Shown here piece by piece: positions 33,565 to 46,731 of a stretch of 64,000 nt of DNA (position 1 is its first letter; every line of letters starts with the position of its first letter). Position numbers and translations under genes: made by a program. The notes below the pieces were generated by a model. That model did not search any database, had not been told where the DNA came from, and saw nothing but the letters and a program-made list of their open reading frames with translations. The stretch spans positions 47,117,326 through 47,181,325 of the forward strand of contig NC_052353.1 of the NCBI RefSeq assembly GCF_009727055.1, given 5' to 3'. The stretch is from Benincasa hispida (taxonomy: Eukaryota > Streptophyta > Magnoliopsida > Cucurbitales > Cucurbitaceae).

Positions 33565-35706
33565 GATTAATAAATTGTTGAAACCATACAAATGATTTAT
33601 ATTAGTATACTATGAATTAACCCATTTGGAAATACCAATCAAATTTAGAAAAATAATCTAATGCACCCTAATTGACATCTATTTTTCAATAATGTCGGAA
33701 AAAAGTCATTGTAGGTTGATTAGGTGCCTCTTCACTGAAATGAGACTATCTCATCCAATGGATAGAACAACTTCTTTTTACTGTAACTATCAATCACCAT
33801 TGTTCGGTCCAAAAATTGTTAAACTCGTTTAACATTTCTTGTAAGTGTAACCTCTCATTTTAAATTCTAGACTTTCACCCCAATGAGCCAACCGTAGAGA
33901 AAAATCGATTGAGGCAAAAACTAAAATAATCCTATCCATTTTTGGAGTTTGAGGTAAAGAAACATGAAAATGTCATCCGTAGGGAGACACAAGCAAAAGT
34001 GCCTCGAAGCCAAGCATGAAACTTTACTACAAACTAATGAGAGAGACCGTGGGATATGTTGACACATGTCCCTCTCTCACTTACTATAAACACTCTCTCC
34101 ATTCACTTTGATATTGACCTATACAAACACCATCTATAGGGGGACACAAGCAATGGTGTCTCGAGGTCGAGAATAGATCTCACGGTATAAACTTTTAGAG
34201 AGAAACGTGAAAGGTTAAAATAAAGTATCATGTACACCATTCCCTCCCACTGAGTGTTTATACCTAGGGTTATTTAACTTAGAAAAATCTGGCTACTGAT
34301 TTTTAACTAAGTGTTTTGTTTAATTTGCCCAAAAGTAACACTTACTTTGGATAGTTAAACAACTTTGATTAATGTTTATTTTAATAAACATTAATCAACA
34401 ACCATTGCATGCGTAACAAAACTATCTAATCCATCTTTCTAGGTAAGTTCACAGGTAAAGGTGTTATGTTTCCGTCAACTTAAATACCCCAGCTTAGACA
34501 AAACTAACTTTAGACAAAAGAGCCCTTATAGATACATTTATTATAAATTTAATCTTTTAATTCGGAATCAATTTAATCCTATTAAACTTATTAAAAAAAT
34601 TAAACTTAATTTCTAATCTTATTAGAAAAGTGATCTTAGGTCTATATGAATCATATTTTGAAACTATTTTAAAAAATGATTTTAACCTAAGATTTGCATG
34701 CAATTCTGAATTATTAATTTTAATTTCTAATTTCGTTTAATTATAACTTTTATAAACAAATAATATAAATTAAAATCATACAATTGCATTCATTGACATA
34801 CTTAATAAATTAAACAATTATAAATTACCTAAAGTAATGTCATGCTTCATGCAATTCCATTTCATTACTAACTATATATAACATTTAATAAGGTAATGAG
34901 GTAATGAAATATTTAAGGTAATGAAATATTTAATAGCATTCTTCCATACATACATAAAACTATATATTACAACATTTATAATATAATTGATGCATAGCAA
35001 TGTTATTAATGCATGCAAACATATAGTATAACACATGTATTATGTGATGCATGAGCATGCTATAATAATTAAATCATGTAACAATATATATTATAACATT
35101 TATAATATAAATGATGCATGAAATTAAATACATAATCTATAGTGGGATTTTATACTATATGACATACATTATGACATATATATATATTAATTTATCACTT
35201 ATATTAATTTAATTAATCAAAGTAACTATTTATTACATTAAAGAAAGTCAACCGGTTCAAAACAAGTGAACCAGGCCTTGAATCGCTTGAATCGAACCGC
35301 CCAGCCTCCGAACAAGACCCAAACTGCTCGAACTGACCGAACCGCAAGTGAACCAAATGGATCAAGAACTGAATCGGTCGATAACCGGTTTGTTATTTCC
35401 GTCTCGGAGCATTGCAACACTGGGACACAAATCGTTCGTCCTTATCGCAGTGTTGCAATGCTAGGGCACAGCATTGCAACGCTGCAGTATAGACAACACT
35501 GTACAGCTGCAAACTTCCTAGAAATTCCTTTGATTTTGGCCCCATCTTCTCCAGATTTCGACCAGAACAATCACGAACGACTTAAAACAATAAAATAAAG
35601 ACTCAATCGTAAAAAATTATGCCCAAAATAGGGGCCCGAATGCAAACCCACCAAAATTTTGTAAAATTAATTTGGAAAAATTTGGAAAAATTTGGGCAAA
35701 AAACTT
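33565..35706 (-). mobile_element. Copia L1 leader, minus strand
   Basis: The 2.1-kb non-coding leader of the minus-strand L1 copy, between its primer site and gag. Read on the minus strand it has a TTGCAA-type cluster (about 35405-35490: GCATTGCAACACTG and AGTGTTGCAATGCT), a GGTTCGG module (about 35250-35390), AT-rich sequence, then the blocks shared with 20800-21700. The order of modules matches other L1 copies. Confidence 0.7.
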
Positions 35707-35719
35707 GGCTCTGATACCA
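35707..35719 (-). other. Primer binding site, initiator tRNA-Met type
   Basis: GGCTCTGATACCA, the reverse complement of TGGTATCAGAGCC, lies 2 bp from the LTR edge at 35722. The match to the canonical plant site is complete. Confidence 0.9.
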
Positions 35720-35721
35720 AT

Positions 35722-37926
35722 TGAAGGAATCGGTGAAGGTCCTTGAGCGGTAATGGGGATCAGACCCAAATCTCAATTTTTACATAATTCTCATTTTTAC
35801 AGAAAATGTACAGAACAATATGCAACCAATTAAATTTTTACAGCATGCTAAAATAAATTAGACAATAGAGAAAAGTGATAAGAATTACTAATCTTTGAAG
35901 AAATTTTCTTCTCGTAAGATTTTTCTTCTGCAAAATGGCTACGAATTTAAAACACTAATGTTGACATCACCACTCAGAAACTCATGTATTCTATGGGATG
36001 AGAATCCAAGGAGTTTATGGGCTCTTGATTTTTGGAAGAAGATGGGAATTGAGAGGAGAAGAGAGATTGAAAAGGCTCTGGGAATTTTTTTTACAACAGT
36101 TTTGAGTTCCTCTCCCTGTCAAAATGAAGAAGAAGATATCCCAAAAGCAACCACCCACGCAATTTGTAGGTTGAGAGAATAGGGGAGGGAAGTCATTTCC
36201 CTCCCTTAATTTCAAAATTAAAAAAGTAAATTTCATTTTAATTAATTTTAATATAGGACCATTTTTAAATATAGAAAAATAAAACAAAATATTTACAAAA
36301 TATAGCAAAATTTTAAAACTATCAATGATAGACGTTGGTAGACACTGATAGACTTCTAGTCTATCAGTGTCTATCAGCATCTATCATTGATAGTTCTAAA
36401 ATTTTGCTATATCTTGTAAATATTTTCAACAGTTTACCATTTGAAAATAATTTTTTCCTTTAATTATATATATAATAATATATATAAAATAACCAACTTA
36501 CTATATATGTGTGTGTATATATATGTATATATACGTATATAACTATATTTATATCATATATAACATATAACATATGGTTTAATATTGTATCACATGCAAT
36601 ATAACATATAGTTTTAATTCTCTCAACAACGATATTTAATATAAATCCTATTTATATTAAGTTTAATTACATAAATTCAATTCATATAATTAATATTTGA
36701 ATCATATTCAAATATTTACCTCTCAAATAAACTTAATATTAGAATATATCAAATATATTATAGTAATTATATCATATATAATTGAATTAAATTAATTATA
36801 TCACATATAATTAATTCCCCCAATTAATTTGAACAGTTCAAGTTAATCTAAAATTAATTCTTATTTAATCTCCGTTGAGCTACAGATGGGACCTCATGAA
36901 CCTGTAGCTTAAAGTTCCAATGGTACTTGCATAATTAATTAAACTCTTTTAGTTATATTATTCAACATCCATTAACTGTCAGACAATCCACTAAAGGCTG
37001 AAAGTTGCACTCTTCGCACTATAAATATATTTTTGTGTCCATTGGATATAACCAATCAACAGTGCGATGACTCTTCACAAATTGTTCGTAAGTACAGCTA
37101 GGCCAAAATTACTGTTTTTCCCCTATAGTTACATATAACTTTTTAAGTACCACTAATCTCTCTAATGAATAATAAGTCATAGTCCAACTATAACCGAACC
37201 CCTCTCGGGCTAGGAGAGGGTGTGGCGCCACATTGTTCAAGCCCTAGAATCAGCCTTTAATAGAGCAATTTATCTATTTATCCCGACCTAGGGGAAGGAA
37301 TGAATTCCATCATGTGTAGTTGTGTTCCCAGCTCCCCAGTCAGACGGATCCCGAAAATGGTAGGCTTGTTGAGTCAGTGATCTGGCCACTCTCGCCCATA
37401 CAAATCAAAGGATCGTCCTTATAGGCAAGAGTTCACAACTCACTAAGGATTCAAGTCATGTCACCTATGGTCATCCTGGTGAAATGTAAATCTCTATTAT
37501 AAACAACGTTATATAATGAGACTAATCATTTCATGTTCCGGTCTTATAAAAACTCTTTTGTATAGAATACCCCCATTCACATATTTCCATATGAATGAAC
37601 AGAATCAGATCATTTTGTAGCACTTTACAACAATTGTAACATCTATAAAGTGGGTTATACTCGTAGTGTCACCAGGATAAGGTATCCAACCTTATCCATC
37701 TACTACAAACCATTTAGGTTATCACTTAAACATGATCCATCTATATGTCTCTACATACATGTTTAAGCTGCAGATGATAACCTTGGATGTTAGTTTATTG
37801 ATTTGTGGATTTAATGCTACTAAATGTCAAATAAAACATCTGATATTTTATTAAATAAATAAAATATGTGTACAATACAATTACAAATTACAAGACCTTA
37901 CAAGATTTAGGGCATCAACCCCAACA
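35722..37926 (-). repeat. Copia L1 5' LTR, minus strand, with foldback insert
   Basis: Plus-strand reading begins TGAAGGAATCGG and ends GGCATCAACCCCAACA, the reverse of an L1 LTR. Length is 2,205 bp, about 200 bp longer than the copy at 17437, partly explained by the foldback element at 36287-36425. It sits between parts of copia L2 and was probably inserted into that element, with loss of sequence on one side. Confidence 0.85.
36287..36425. mobile_element. Foldback/MITE-like inverted repeat
   Basis: Two 68-bp arms (36287-36354 and 36358-36425) are inverted copies with about five mismatches and a 3-bp loop. The core words are AACTATCAATGATAGA and GACACTGATAGACT. No ORF. The near-complete hairpin suggests a small non-autonomous DNA element inserted in the LTR. 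Target duplication is not clear. Confidence 0.75.
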
Positions 37927-37934
37927 ACTTGCAC

Positions 37935-38880
37935 GTTATAAGTGATGTGAAATTCTTATTGAGCGCAAACTTTGATATGAAAGACTTAGAAGAAGTAGAT
38001 ATAATCTTACGCATAAAAGTAACTTAGTCTGAAAAGGGAATTTCTTTGGACCAATCTTATCATATAGAAAAAAATTTGAAGAAATATAATTATTTTGAAT
38101 GTAAACCAGCATGTACTTCTTGTAACCTAGCTAGTGTTAAGTTATTCAAGGACACTGGTGACAGTGTGTTAATCAATCTGAGTATGTGAGCATCATATGC
38201 AATTTTAGATATGCTGCTGAATGCACTAGGCCTGATATAGCTTATGTTGTAGGATTACTTTGTAGGTTTACAAGTAGACCTAGTATAAAGTATTGGAATG
38301 TTATAGAAATGGTTATGAGGTACTTGAAGAAAATACAAAACTTAGGATTACACTATGAAAAGTTTTCTGCTGTCTTGGAAGGGTTTAGCAATGCTTACTA
38401 GAACTCCCTCTTAGGTGATTCAACAACTATTACTGGCTGCATTTTCAATATAGCAGGCGGAGCTATTTCTTGGAAGTCCAAGAAACAGACTATCTTACCC
38501 AATATACGATGAAGTCCGAAATGATGGCACTAGCAATAGCTAGTAAGAAGTAGGTTGGTTTAGAAGTTTGCTATAAGAGATGCTCCTATGGAAAAAGTTG
38601 GTACTAGCCATATTGATCCATTGTGATAGTACTGTAGCAATTTCAAAAGTTTAGAACTATTATTACAACGAAAAGAGTTGACAAATATGTTGTAAGCATA
38701 GTACCATTAGAGAGTTCCTCACTACTGGTGTAGTTAGAGTGGATTACATAAGGACTGATGTAAACTTGGAAAATCCTTTGATGAAAGGACTGGCCGGAGA
38801 GAAGGTTTTCAAAACCTCAAAAAGGGTGGGACTCACGCCTACAGAAAGATGAATCACTGTGAGGAAAGCTCAACTTGTAG
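37935..38880 (+). pseudogene. Copia L2 RT/RNase H C-terminal part
   Basis: Plus strand: KGISLDQSYHIEK, NYFECKPACTSC, then after a frame change RYAAECTRPDIAYVVGLLCR and MRYLKKIQNLGLHYEKF (38186-38401), then RNase H text (TTITGCIFNIAGGAISWKSK) and, near the end, NPLMKGLAGEKVFKTSKRVG. These are the closing parts of a copia polyprotein before the 3' leader and LTR at 39409. The integrase C-terminus and most of the RT between 33128 and here are missing. Several stops occur. Confidence 0.85.
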
Positions 38881-39408
38881 ACTGGAGATCCCAAGAAACA
38901 GGTTCAACAGGTAATAACTGATCACAAGTGATATGAAATGAATCATGCTAAAACGAATACAGAGTTCCCTTCCTATGGCTTAGAATCTGAGCATGATATC
39001 CTGAAGCGTAAGAAAAGTTGAACTTAGTTCTTAATGAGATCTATACTTGATGTCAAGTAGGATACATAGCTATAAGAGTACTCTAGATAGACTCACCCAT
39101 GTGAATGTGGAAGTGGGGGCCGCTTCCTATGAAGTTTTAGGAAAACTCTCTAGACTGTTCACTAAACTGGGATACACGTGCTAGGCCTTAAAGCACGGAC
39201 TTTCAAACTACGCCCTACTGACGTTTTATGTGAGATGTTGTTAGAGATAGAATTCAAAATCAAAAGTTATTTTAATATACCTTGAATCATCTACACTACA
39301 TAAAGGTTCAAGCAATAAGACATTTTTGCTTATGCGCAATATTTTACAGACTGATTTTGCTCGATGAAAAATATTTTTCTTATGTTTTTAAATTGTCAAG
39401 TGGGGGAT
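38881..39408 (+). other. Copia L2 3' untranslated region and polypurine tract
   Basis: Non-coding stretch after RNase H, ending in AAGTGGGGGAT immediately before the LTR start TGTTTGTGAAAA at 39409. The purine run (about 39398-39407) is the plus-strand priming site. Confidence 0.6.
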
Positions 39409-42274
39409 TGTTTGTGAAAATTTAATTTTTAATGAAAAAAAGACCTTTTGAGAACCCACATTACTAAGTTTAAGAAGTGGAATCTCCTTTATAAATTACC
39501 ACCTTAAGTTGTGGGTTTGGGCCCCAAGAGGTACCCAAGTTTTAGAGGAGATGAGGAGCTGCAAAGGTAGGTATGGTGGATATCCCACACGTGCGCCACT
39601 ATCGCCGTCCGTCCAGTCGGGCATGGCGCCCCCATGTTTGTGGAATTATTTTTATTTAAAAATAATACAAATTTTTTTTGACATTATTATTTATTTATTT
39701 ACTTTTATCTATATTTTTATTTGAAAATAAACAATAAAAGAAAAAAATTCTCTAGTCTTCTCGCACGCGCTTCTTACGTGTGGTCCTCACGCACGTTCCA
39801 GGATTGTGTGCACTCCTCTCCTTATTCGTTTAACATTACCATTGGCCTTCAAGACCTATAAATCGTGCGAGATTTCATCGGGTTTACACAACAACAAAAA
39901 TTATTCACAGTCTCTTCTTTTCTCCCATTTCTTCTTCCTTTACAACACTCAGTTTTCTGAGCATATCAGTCTTAAAGGGTGTGAGTTTTACGATCGGTTC
40001 TAGTGTAGTTCCATTCGAGACAATTTTATTTGGGTTGTTTTAGAAGGAAATCATACATGAGGATTTCCATGAGCAGCGGAATGATCGTTTCAAATTTCAT
40101 TCGAAACTAAACACTAAAAATTACAATCAAGAAATGGAAATTTATAGGACATGCATAATACGCAATTGTAGCATGCTTAACAATGAGATCAAAGGATAAC
40201 AAATACATACCTTAAAAGACTCATGCTTCAAATTCCCTCGATCATGAGCGCTCGTTCAGTCTCCAAGACAGCAACTCATGAACACTCGAACACAACACAG
40301 CATGATCAACAATAACCACCACACGAACACAGCGAACACACAATGAACGGCCTCTAATACCTCGTACTCAGTCGAATTAAGTGAGGACACCACCACAATG
40401 GCTACCATGGTATTCTCTGTATGAGAATCCAGAAGTGTGGCCTCTGTGTGAACTTAGTTAGAGGAAGAGACCGGAGGAATAACAATCGTGCAGACGATTG
40501 AGCAAGTGGGAGATGAAAAGATTCTATCGTGTAGACAAATGCTCAATCTTGTAGAAGAAGGCAAGCTATCGTATAGAAAATGCTCTGCAATCGTTTAACT
40601 ACGACCAGCTGACTGAACTATCATATAGTGTCACTCCACAATCGTTTATTCTCTCTTTCAGCTATCGTTTAGTGAATCCAATTCACTTGACAGCAAACCG
40701 TGAGTTCCTTTTCGAGAATAGAAACTCTTAGCAACTCTTCTAAATTTAGGAAAACATTTTTTCTTTTATCTCACGGTTACCATAAAACCATCAATAACCT
40801 CCCACTCAATTGGTTATTAGAGAAAAAGAGATAATTATCCAATAATTAATATTATTATAAATATATATGATAACCAACTTACCATATTATATTTATAACC
40901 TATAGTTTTAATGAAAAATATAAACCATAGCTCTTTTTCTATTTTATGGTACTTAATGTAAGTCTCGTTTACATTAATCCCCCACTTGATGTATCTCATA
41001 CATCACACTGGTCATATCATATATAATCGAATTTCCTCTTGTCAATTTGAATATTTCAAATCAATACCAAGAATTGATTCTCAACTTGAATCCATTGAAC
41101 TATCAAGGGGACCTTATGGACCTGTAGTTTAAAGCTCCAATGGTACGTGAATAACTTACTAAACTCTTTAGCCACGAGATCCACCATCCGTTAACTGCCA
41201 GGCACTCCACTAAAGATCGTCAGCTGCACTCTCCTTACTATAGATATATTTTGTGTCCATATCAACCAATCAACAGTGTGATAACCCTTCACAGATCGCT
41301 CGTAAGTACAGCTAGGCCAATAACCGTTATACCCCTATAGTTACATCTAACTTCTTAAGTACTACTGATCTCTCTAATGAACATAAGTCATAGTCCTACT
41401 ATGACTAAGTCCTTTTTTCCAAAGAGAAGTTGTGGCCACTATGTTCAAGATACAAAATCAGCCCTTAAGAGAGCAATCTATCTACTTACCCCTGCTTTGG
41501 GGAAGGAGTGAATTCTATCTTGTGTAACTGAATTTCCAGCTCCCAAATCAAACAATTCCCCAAAAAGGTAAGCATGTTGAGTTGACAATCTGGCCACTCT
41601 CACCCATACTAATCAAAGGACCGCACTCAAAAGTGAGAGTTCCCAAAACACTCAGAATTGAGGTCATGTAACCTATGGTCGTTTAGGTGGATATAAGTCT
41701 TAAGTATCAACGACGTTATATAAAGAGACTAATCATCTCGTGATCTGGTCTTATACAAACTTTTTGTATAGGACACCCCCGCTCGCATATCTCCACATGA
41801 ATGGTCAGGATCAACCACATGTAGTAGTTCACAACACTTTCAAACCTCTACAAAGCGGGTCGTATTCGTAGTATCACCGGGATCAGGTATCCCTCCTTAA
41901 TCCTTATACTACGGACCTTTTTAGCTAATCACTTAAGGCATGATCCACTTGTATATCTCATATACATGCTTAAGTTTACATATAATAACCATGGAGATTT
42001 GTTTATTAGATATGAGTAAATGTCAAATAAAATAACTCTTATTTTATTCATAACAATGTGTACAGTTTATAAACTACGAGACTCTGGGAGAATTAGGACA
42101 TCAATCCCAACAGTTTTATCCTAGGGACGACGTGACCATTGTTGAACTACTTGCACAAGGGGCAAAACCACAAAACGTCTTAAAGAGAACGAGCTCCGCA
42201 ACTCAGCCTGTAATTATTTTCTATTTTGCAAGTTCAATGCCGACGTCCGACGACGTTTGATCGTACTTGTTTTC
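39409..42274 (+). repeat. Copia L2 3' LTR, split by a solo L1 LTR
   Basis: First part 39409-40041, second part 42113-42274. Both align with the 5' LTR at 30760-31465, including TTTATTTGGGTTGTTTTA then TCCTAGGGACGACGTGACC when the insert is removed. Net length is about 0.79 kb. The outer end near 42274 is approximate and I did not find a convincing target duplication for the whole element. Confidence 0.75.
40042..42112 (-). repeat. Solo L1 LTR, minus strand, with 5-bp target duplication
   Basis: Plus reading begins AGAAGGAAATC (expected TGAAGGAA) and ends CATCAATCCCAACA, so the LTR is reversed. GTTTT occurs at 40037-40041 and again at 42113-42117. Length is 2,071 bp. Near its U5 side (about 40490-40680) it carries ATCGTGTAGAC, CTATCGTATAG and AATCGTTTA words resembling the CGATCG arrays of L1 leaders. 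Confidence 0.85.
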
Positions 42275-45200
42275 ATTTATGTTTCTATATAGGATTATTT
42301 GATAATTATTTTTGTTTTCTAATTTTATGTTTTTCAAGATTATGCTTACTTCCGCTAAATTTCCAGTGTTTTTACACAATTTTTCAATCAGAGGTGATTT
42401 ATTGGCCATATTAAAAAAAGCGAAACAAATTTGTAGAAACAATTGTTCTGGTTTTACAAAATTTTGCTTAGATTTTTCAAAAAAATATTTTTAAAAATTC
42501 AAGACAACAAGAAACACATAAATGAGAGTATTATTTATAAATTTAAATAGAAAACAAATATTAGGGATAGAATATTAATTTTTTTTTTTTAAAAAAAAAA
42601 AGACTTAATAATGCGTCTTTAAAAATATGAAAAATTATTCTACTGATTTCTATGGTTGTGTGAGTTGAAATCAAGATGTAGCTGCATCTCAATGAACATA
42701 CTAGGGTGATATTAAAAATTCATTTTTTTTTATTTTCAAAAATAGAAAAATAAGGAAAATTACTTACACAAAATAATAAAAATTTTGTTTTTTTTATATA
42801 TATTGTTCGTTAGAGGGTTCCTATTCAAATTATTAACTATTGATATCTAATTTTGTAGTACTATCAACTTCCAGGCTATTTATTTTGTAAAAGGAGAGAT
42901 CGAGGAAGCTTGTTTTTTTTTATTTTTTTATTTTTGTAATATTATCATTATTATTTTTCCAACTTATTTGCATGTGTTTTGGTTTGATACAGCAAGAACC
43001 CAATTGTGCGATGGAATAATAATAAAAAAAGTATTTTTCAAAAAAAAAAAAAGAAAAGAAAAGAAAAAAGGGAAAAGTGGGTACGGCCAGTTGTTTAAAG
43101 GGGACCAAATGGAACATCGTCTACGGAAATGAAAACGACATTTCCTTTTGAAATATGGTAACCCTTTTTTTTTTTTTGGTGGCGGCGGTGGAGTCTTTTC
43201 TAGTTTTTCTGTTATTTTTTTAATTCCGTTATCAAACCGAGATCTAATTTTTTTTTTTAAGAAAAAAGGGAAATTCATTCAAACAGCACGAGGAGAAAGA
43301 AATGTACAAAATTTCCAATTTGATGAAAAAAGAAAACGACTGGAAACAGGATTTGGCAAAAAGCCGAAAGGGATATATAATATAATGTGATGTTAAATGG
43401 AATAGTGTGTGGGAATTTCACTATAATTTCGACACTATATGTGTACGTAACATCTTCTTTATCTTTCTATGTTTAGATAAAGAGACTGTAATATTGTCAA
43501 GTGGATCAAGGAACAATGAATCAATGTGAATATAATCTCTCTTCTTTCGTTGGCTTTTGTCGGGCTAAAACAAAGTATAGAACTTGTGGAGTCGAGAAGA
43601 TAACATCGAGCATATAACACCAAACCACATAGTGTTGAAATGTTGGTATAATTTTTAGTTTTTCTCTAATCCATTAACTTAAATTCTTAGGTCAATTAGT
43701 CCCGAGTTTGGACCCTTATAAGGTCATTTCAATATTGAATTTTACAATATTTCAATCTACCACGTGAAATGTTAAGAGTGTTGATATAATATTAAATTAA
43801 ATAAAAAATTGTAATATAATGTATAACTTTAGAAAAATGAATTAAAAAATACCTCCTTTTACGTGCAAGAACAATTACCAAAATCCTTCAAACTTTATCG
43901 TGATTGCATACTCGATACAGAAGTGTTGGTACCACTCTTAATACTTTTTTATAAGCCTATGAAAATATTTATATATATATATATATACTTCAACCACTTG
44001 TAAAACTTTTTTTTTTTTTTTTTTTTTTGAGAACCACCACTTGTATAACTTTTAATATAGGAGAAAAGAAAAAGGTAATTTTTTGACAAGTTATTCCAAG
44101 AGATTTTTCCGTTCCCTACTTTCTATATTACTTTTTTGTTATCTACCAACTTTATTGTTTTTCTGTGGAAGGTACTTAATATATATTGTCTTTTCTTTCT
44201 TTGAACAAGTTATGAAAGGAGATGGAGATCAATAGAAAGTATCGAGATATTTCAATTACGTTGACATATCATCACACCTCATAAAAAACGATACATTAAT
44301 CAAAAAGAAAATGATGAACGTGACGAAATGGAAAGAAAAATTATAAAGGAAGCTAGAAGAAAGTCATCCAAACATCGTATTTTTTTTTTTCTTATGTCCA
44401 CCAAAGAAGTGAAAAATATCTGGTAATGATGTCTTCTTTGTTTCTAGGTGTGGAAAAAGAAAATATAAAATTGTGAAAGAAGAAAAAATTAGGAGAAGAA
44501 AAAATATGGCCACGTTTATTAGCATGGAGAGCCAATATTCAATGGCAGATGATGTCTTCTTTGTTTCTATATGTGGAAAAAGAAAAGAATGAAGAAAATA
44601 CATATACCATATAATATCTATTGATATATGGATTCGTATAAACATAAATGGTAGGATTTGAAATTAATATTAAGGATTAATTAATATCTTCAATATCTTT
44701 TCTAAATATTCAGGTCTCTAATTTTAGTTTAGGAATAAAAAACATTTAATTTAAATAAATTTTATTAATTTTTTGGACCATATTGATTATTATTTAATCA
44801 ATCTTGGTATATAGCCACCTAGAGGCGAAGAAACACATTTCGCAAAAAGACTTGAGGAAAAATCTTTACTTCTCTAAATAGTTTCACTCATTTTTTTAAA
44901 AGATAAAAACTATATAATTGTTCTAATTTACCCCATTAAGCCATGTTAATTTGGATTTAAAAGGGAGATGAATGGATGGCCATCTTGATGAATATGAGAA
45001 TATGTCAAGAAGAAGAAGTTGATGTGGATAATTGCTACATGAATTGGATAGTTTGAAAATACATGACATATACTAGTAAAAGAGGCAAAATGTCCTTGTT
45101 GGTATTGATAACCTTTTCACAAATTTGGAAAGAGTTTATTTTATTTATCTTCATGAATGTGTAATATAAATCTAGTAAAATGGGTAAAGTTAGGGTACTA

Positions 45201-46640
45201 ATAAACTGGTCTCTTAACTAAAGTAGAAAAAATGACAAGGAAGTGGCATTGTAAAAGAAGTAAAAACTTAAATGTTGTGTGTGGAATGCACCTACCTATG
45301 TACAATCTAGACAGTTGTCAAATAAAAATTTATCATGCGAGAAATATTTTTTTCAAAAATAATGATTTTAGGGGAAAAAAAAGATGCTTAGGATTAGGTA
45401 TAGTTTAGGTTTCACTTAATTATTGTCCTTATAAAAATATGAGCAAGCTCATAGATCAAATGAAAATAAACATCTTCATATTTAATGTCTTTTTTAAAAT
45501 CCCAAATTTCAAGAGAGGGGAATGGAAGAGATTGAGTTTTTTCGCAATATATTGTGGGACTTTAAGCACTAAAGAACATAAATCTCAACGAGAGTAACTC
45601 AATAATTTTTATAGTTTTTATAGCATGTATGATGTGAAGAACTCTATGTTTTATACATGCTATAAAAACTATTGATAATCCAAGAAATATGATTTAAAAC
45701 GCAATATATGATAATCAGCATACAATAATTGAATTTTTTTTCAAACTAACAAAATAAGTGTGAGCGTTCTCAAATAACAACTCAAAAGACGTATAATCAT
45801 GTAACGAAAACAACAAACAAAGAGGACAGAAGATGGAAACGAGAAACAAATACTAGACAAAGGATCAAATGCTTCAAATTGAGTTTGATATTTCATGAAG
45901 GGTAAATAATACAACTATTTATACGCAATAAAACTAACCACAAATGCAGTAACCTTAAGTCATTATGCTATCATCCTCCTATTTATAAGGAGACACTACT
46001 TTTAACTTAAACCACTAACATAAATTAAAAATAAAACTAATATAATTACTTGCAAACTCCATTTGCACTAATTCTTGACAAACCATTGGGATACCATAAA
46101 ACATGGCTTGGAATGTCATATGTATTACAAATCACCAATCATAACTTGATAAACCTAGATGAGAACAAGGGGAATCAACAACACCTCATTGTAAGACAAA
46201 AGGGTATCGATAGATACCCTTCTAAAACGAGTAAAGAACTCCAATTATGTATTCAGAAGCCAGAAATTATACAAAAAAAAATAAACACAATTAAGAAATC
46301 TCAAGTTCTCAAAATTATTTTAACTAGATTCACCAAATGAGTCGATATATAAAATTAACAATACAATTGAATAATAAAATGGGGAATGACATATGATACA
46401 CACTCCTTTAATAAAACCAAAAGTAAAGTTCATCATACCATTTTTAAACACAAAGACCCATTGTCATATGAACCCTAATATCTCTCAACATTCGACACAC
46501 TTTTTTTCTAAGTTACGGACCATCGTTCTTAGGTGGTTGAGTCTAGCTGTAAAGGGTTCAAAAGGAGTCAAGTTTTGCTCAAAAAGTCCAAAATGGCTAC
46601 TCCTTAAACTAAAAGTACACCGCATGCAACACCTTTTTTG
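42275..46640. other. Intergenic region upstream of the SLAH gene
   Basis: AT-rich, without a credible ORF. Visible structure: an A/T homopolymer cluster near 42570 and 43030-43060; a 23-T run near 44012; a direct repeat of about 36 bp (GATGTCTTCTTTGTTTCTA...) at 44428 and 44551; a perfect 20-bp hairpin at 45611-45672. Regulatory DNA of the SLAH gene probably lies in the last kilobase. Confidence 0.4.
45611..45672. repeat. Perfect 20-bp inverted repeat with 22-nt loop
   Basis: Arms ATAGTTTTTATAGCATGTAT (45611-45630) and its exact reverse complement (45653-45672). It lies about 1.06 kb upstream of the SLAH start codon. It could be a small foldback remnant or a transcribed hairpin; the sequence does not decide. 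Confidence 0.8.
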
Positions 46641-46675
46641 TCACTCCCCAACATTCCCCCCCTTTTCCTCAATTT

Positions 46676-46684
46676 CTATAAAAA
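46676..46684 (+). promoter_or_regulatory. TATA box of the SLAH gene
   Basis: CTATAAAAA lies 47-55 bp upstream of the ATG at 46732, in a C-rich then T-rich context typical of plant core promoters. Transcription would start around 46705-46715, giving a very short leader. The position is inferred from the usual 25-35 bp spacing. Confidence 0.6.
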
Positions 46685-46731
46685 CCCATTCACAAACCTT
46701 CAACATTTCATCAAATTACTGATCTGTGAAG

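Noticed and set aside
30760..42274. A single target-site duplication for the whole copia L2 element
   Set aside because: The bases just outside 30760 and 42274 do not match; the LTR end is uncertain, so no duplication is claimed.
43148..43390. 80-residue plus-strand frame with a Gly run
   Set aside because: Arises from a T/G homopolymer tract; no family resemblance and no conserved pattern.
46050..46722. Two frames of 96 and 109 residues just upstream of the SLAH gene
   Set aside because: No recognisable motif; the second overlaps the likely promoter and leader of the SLAH gene.
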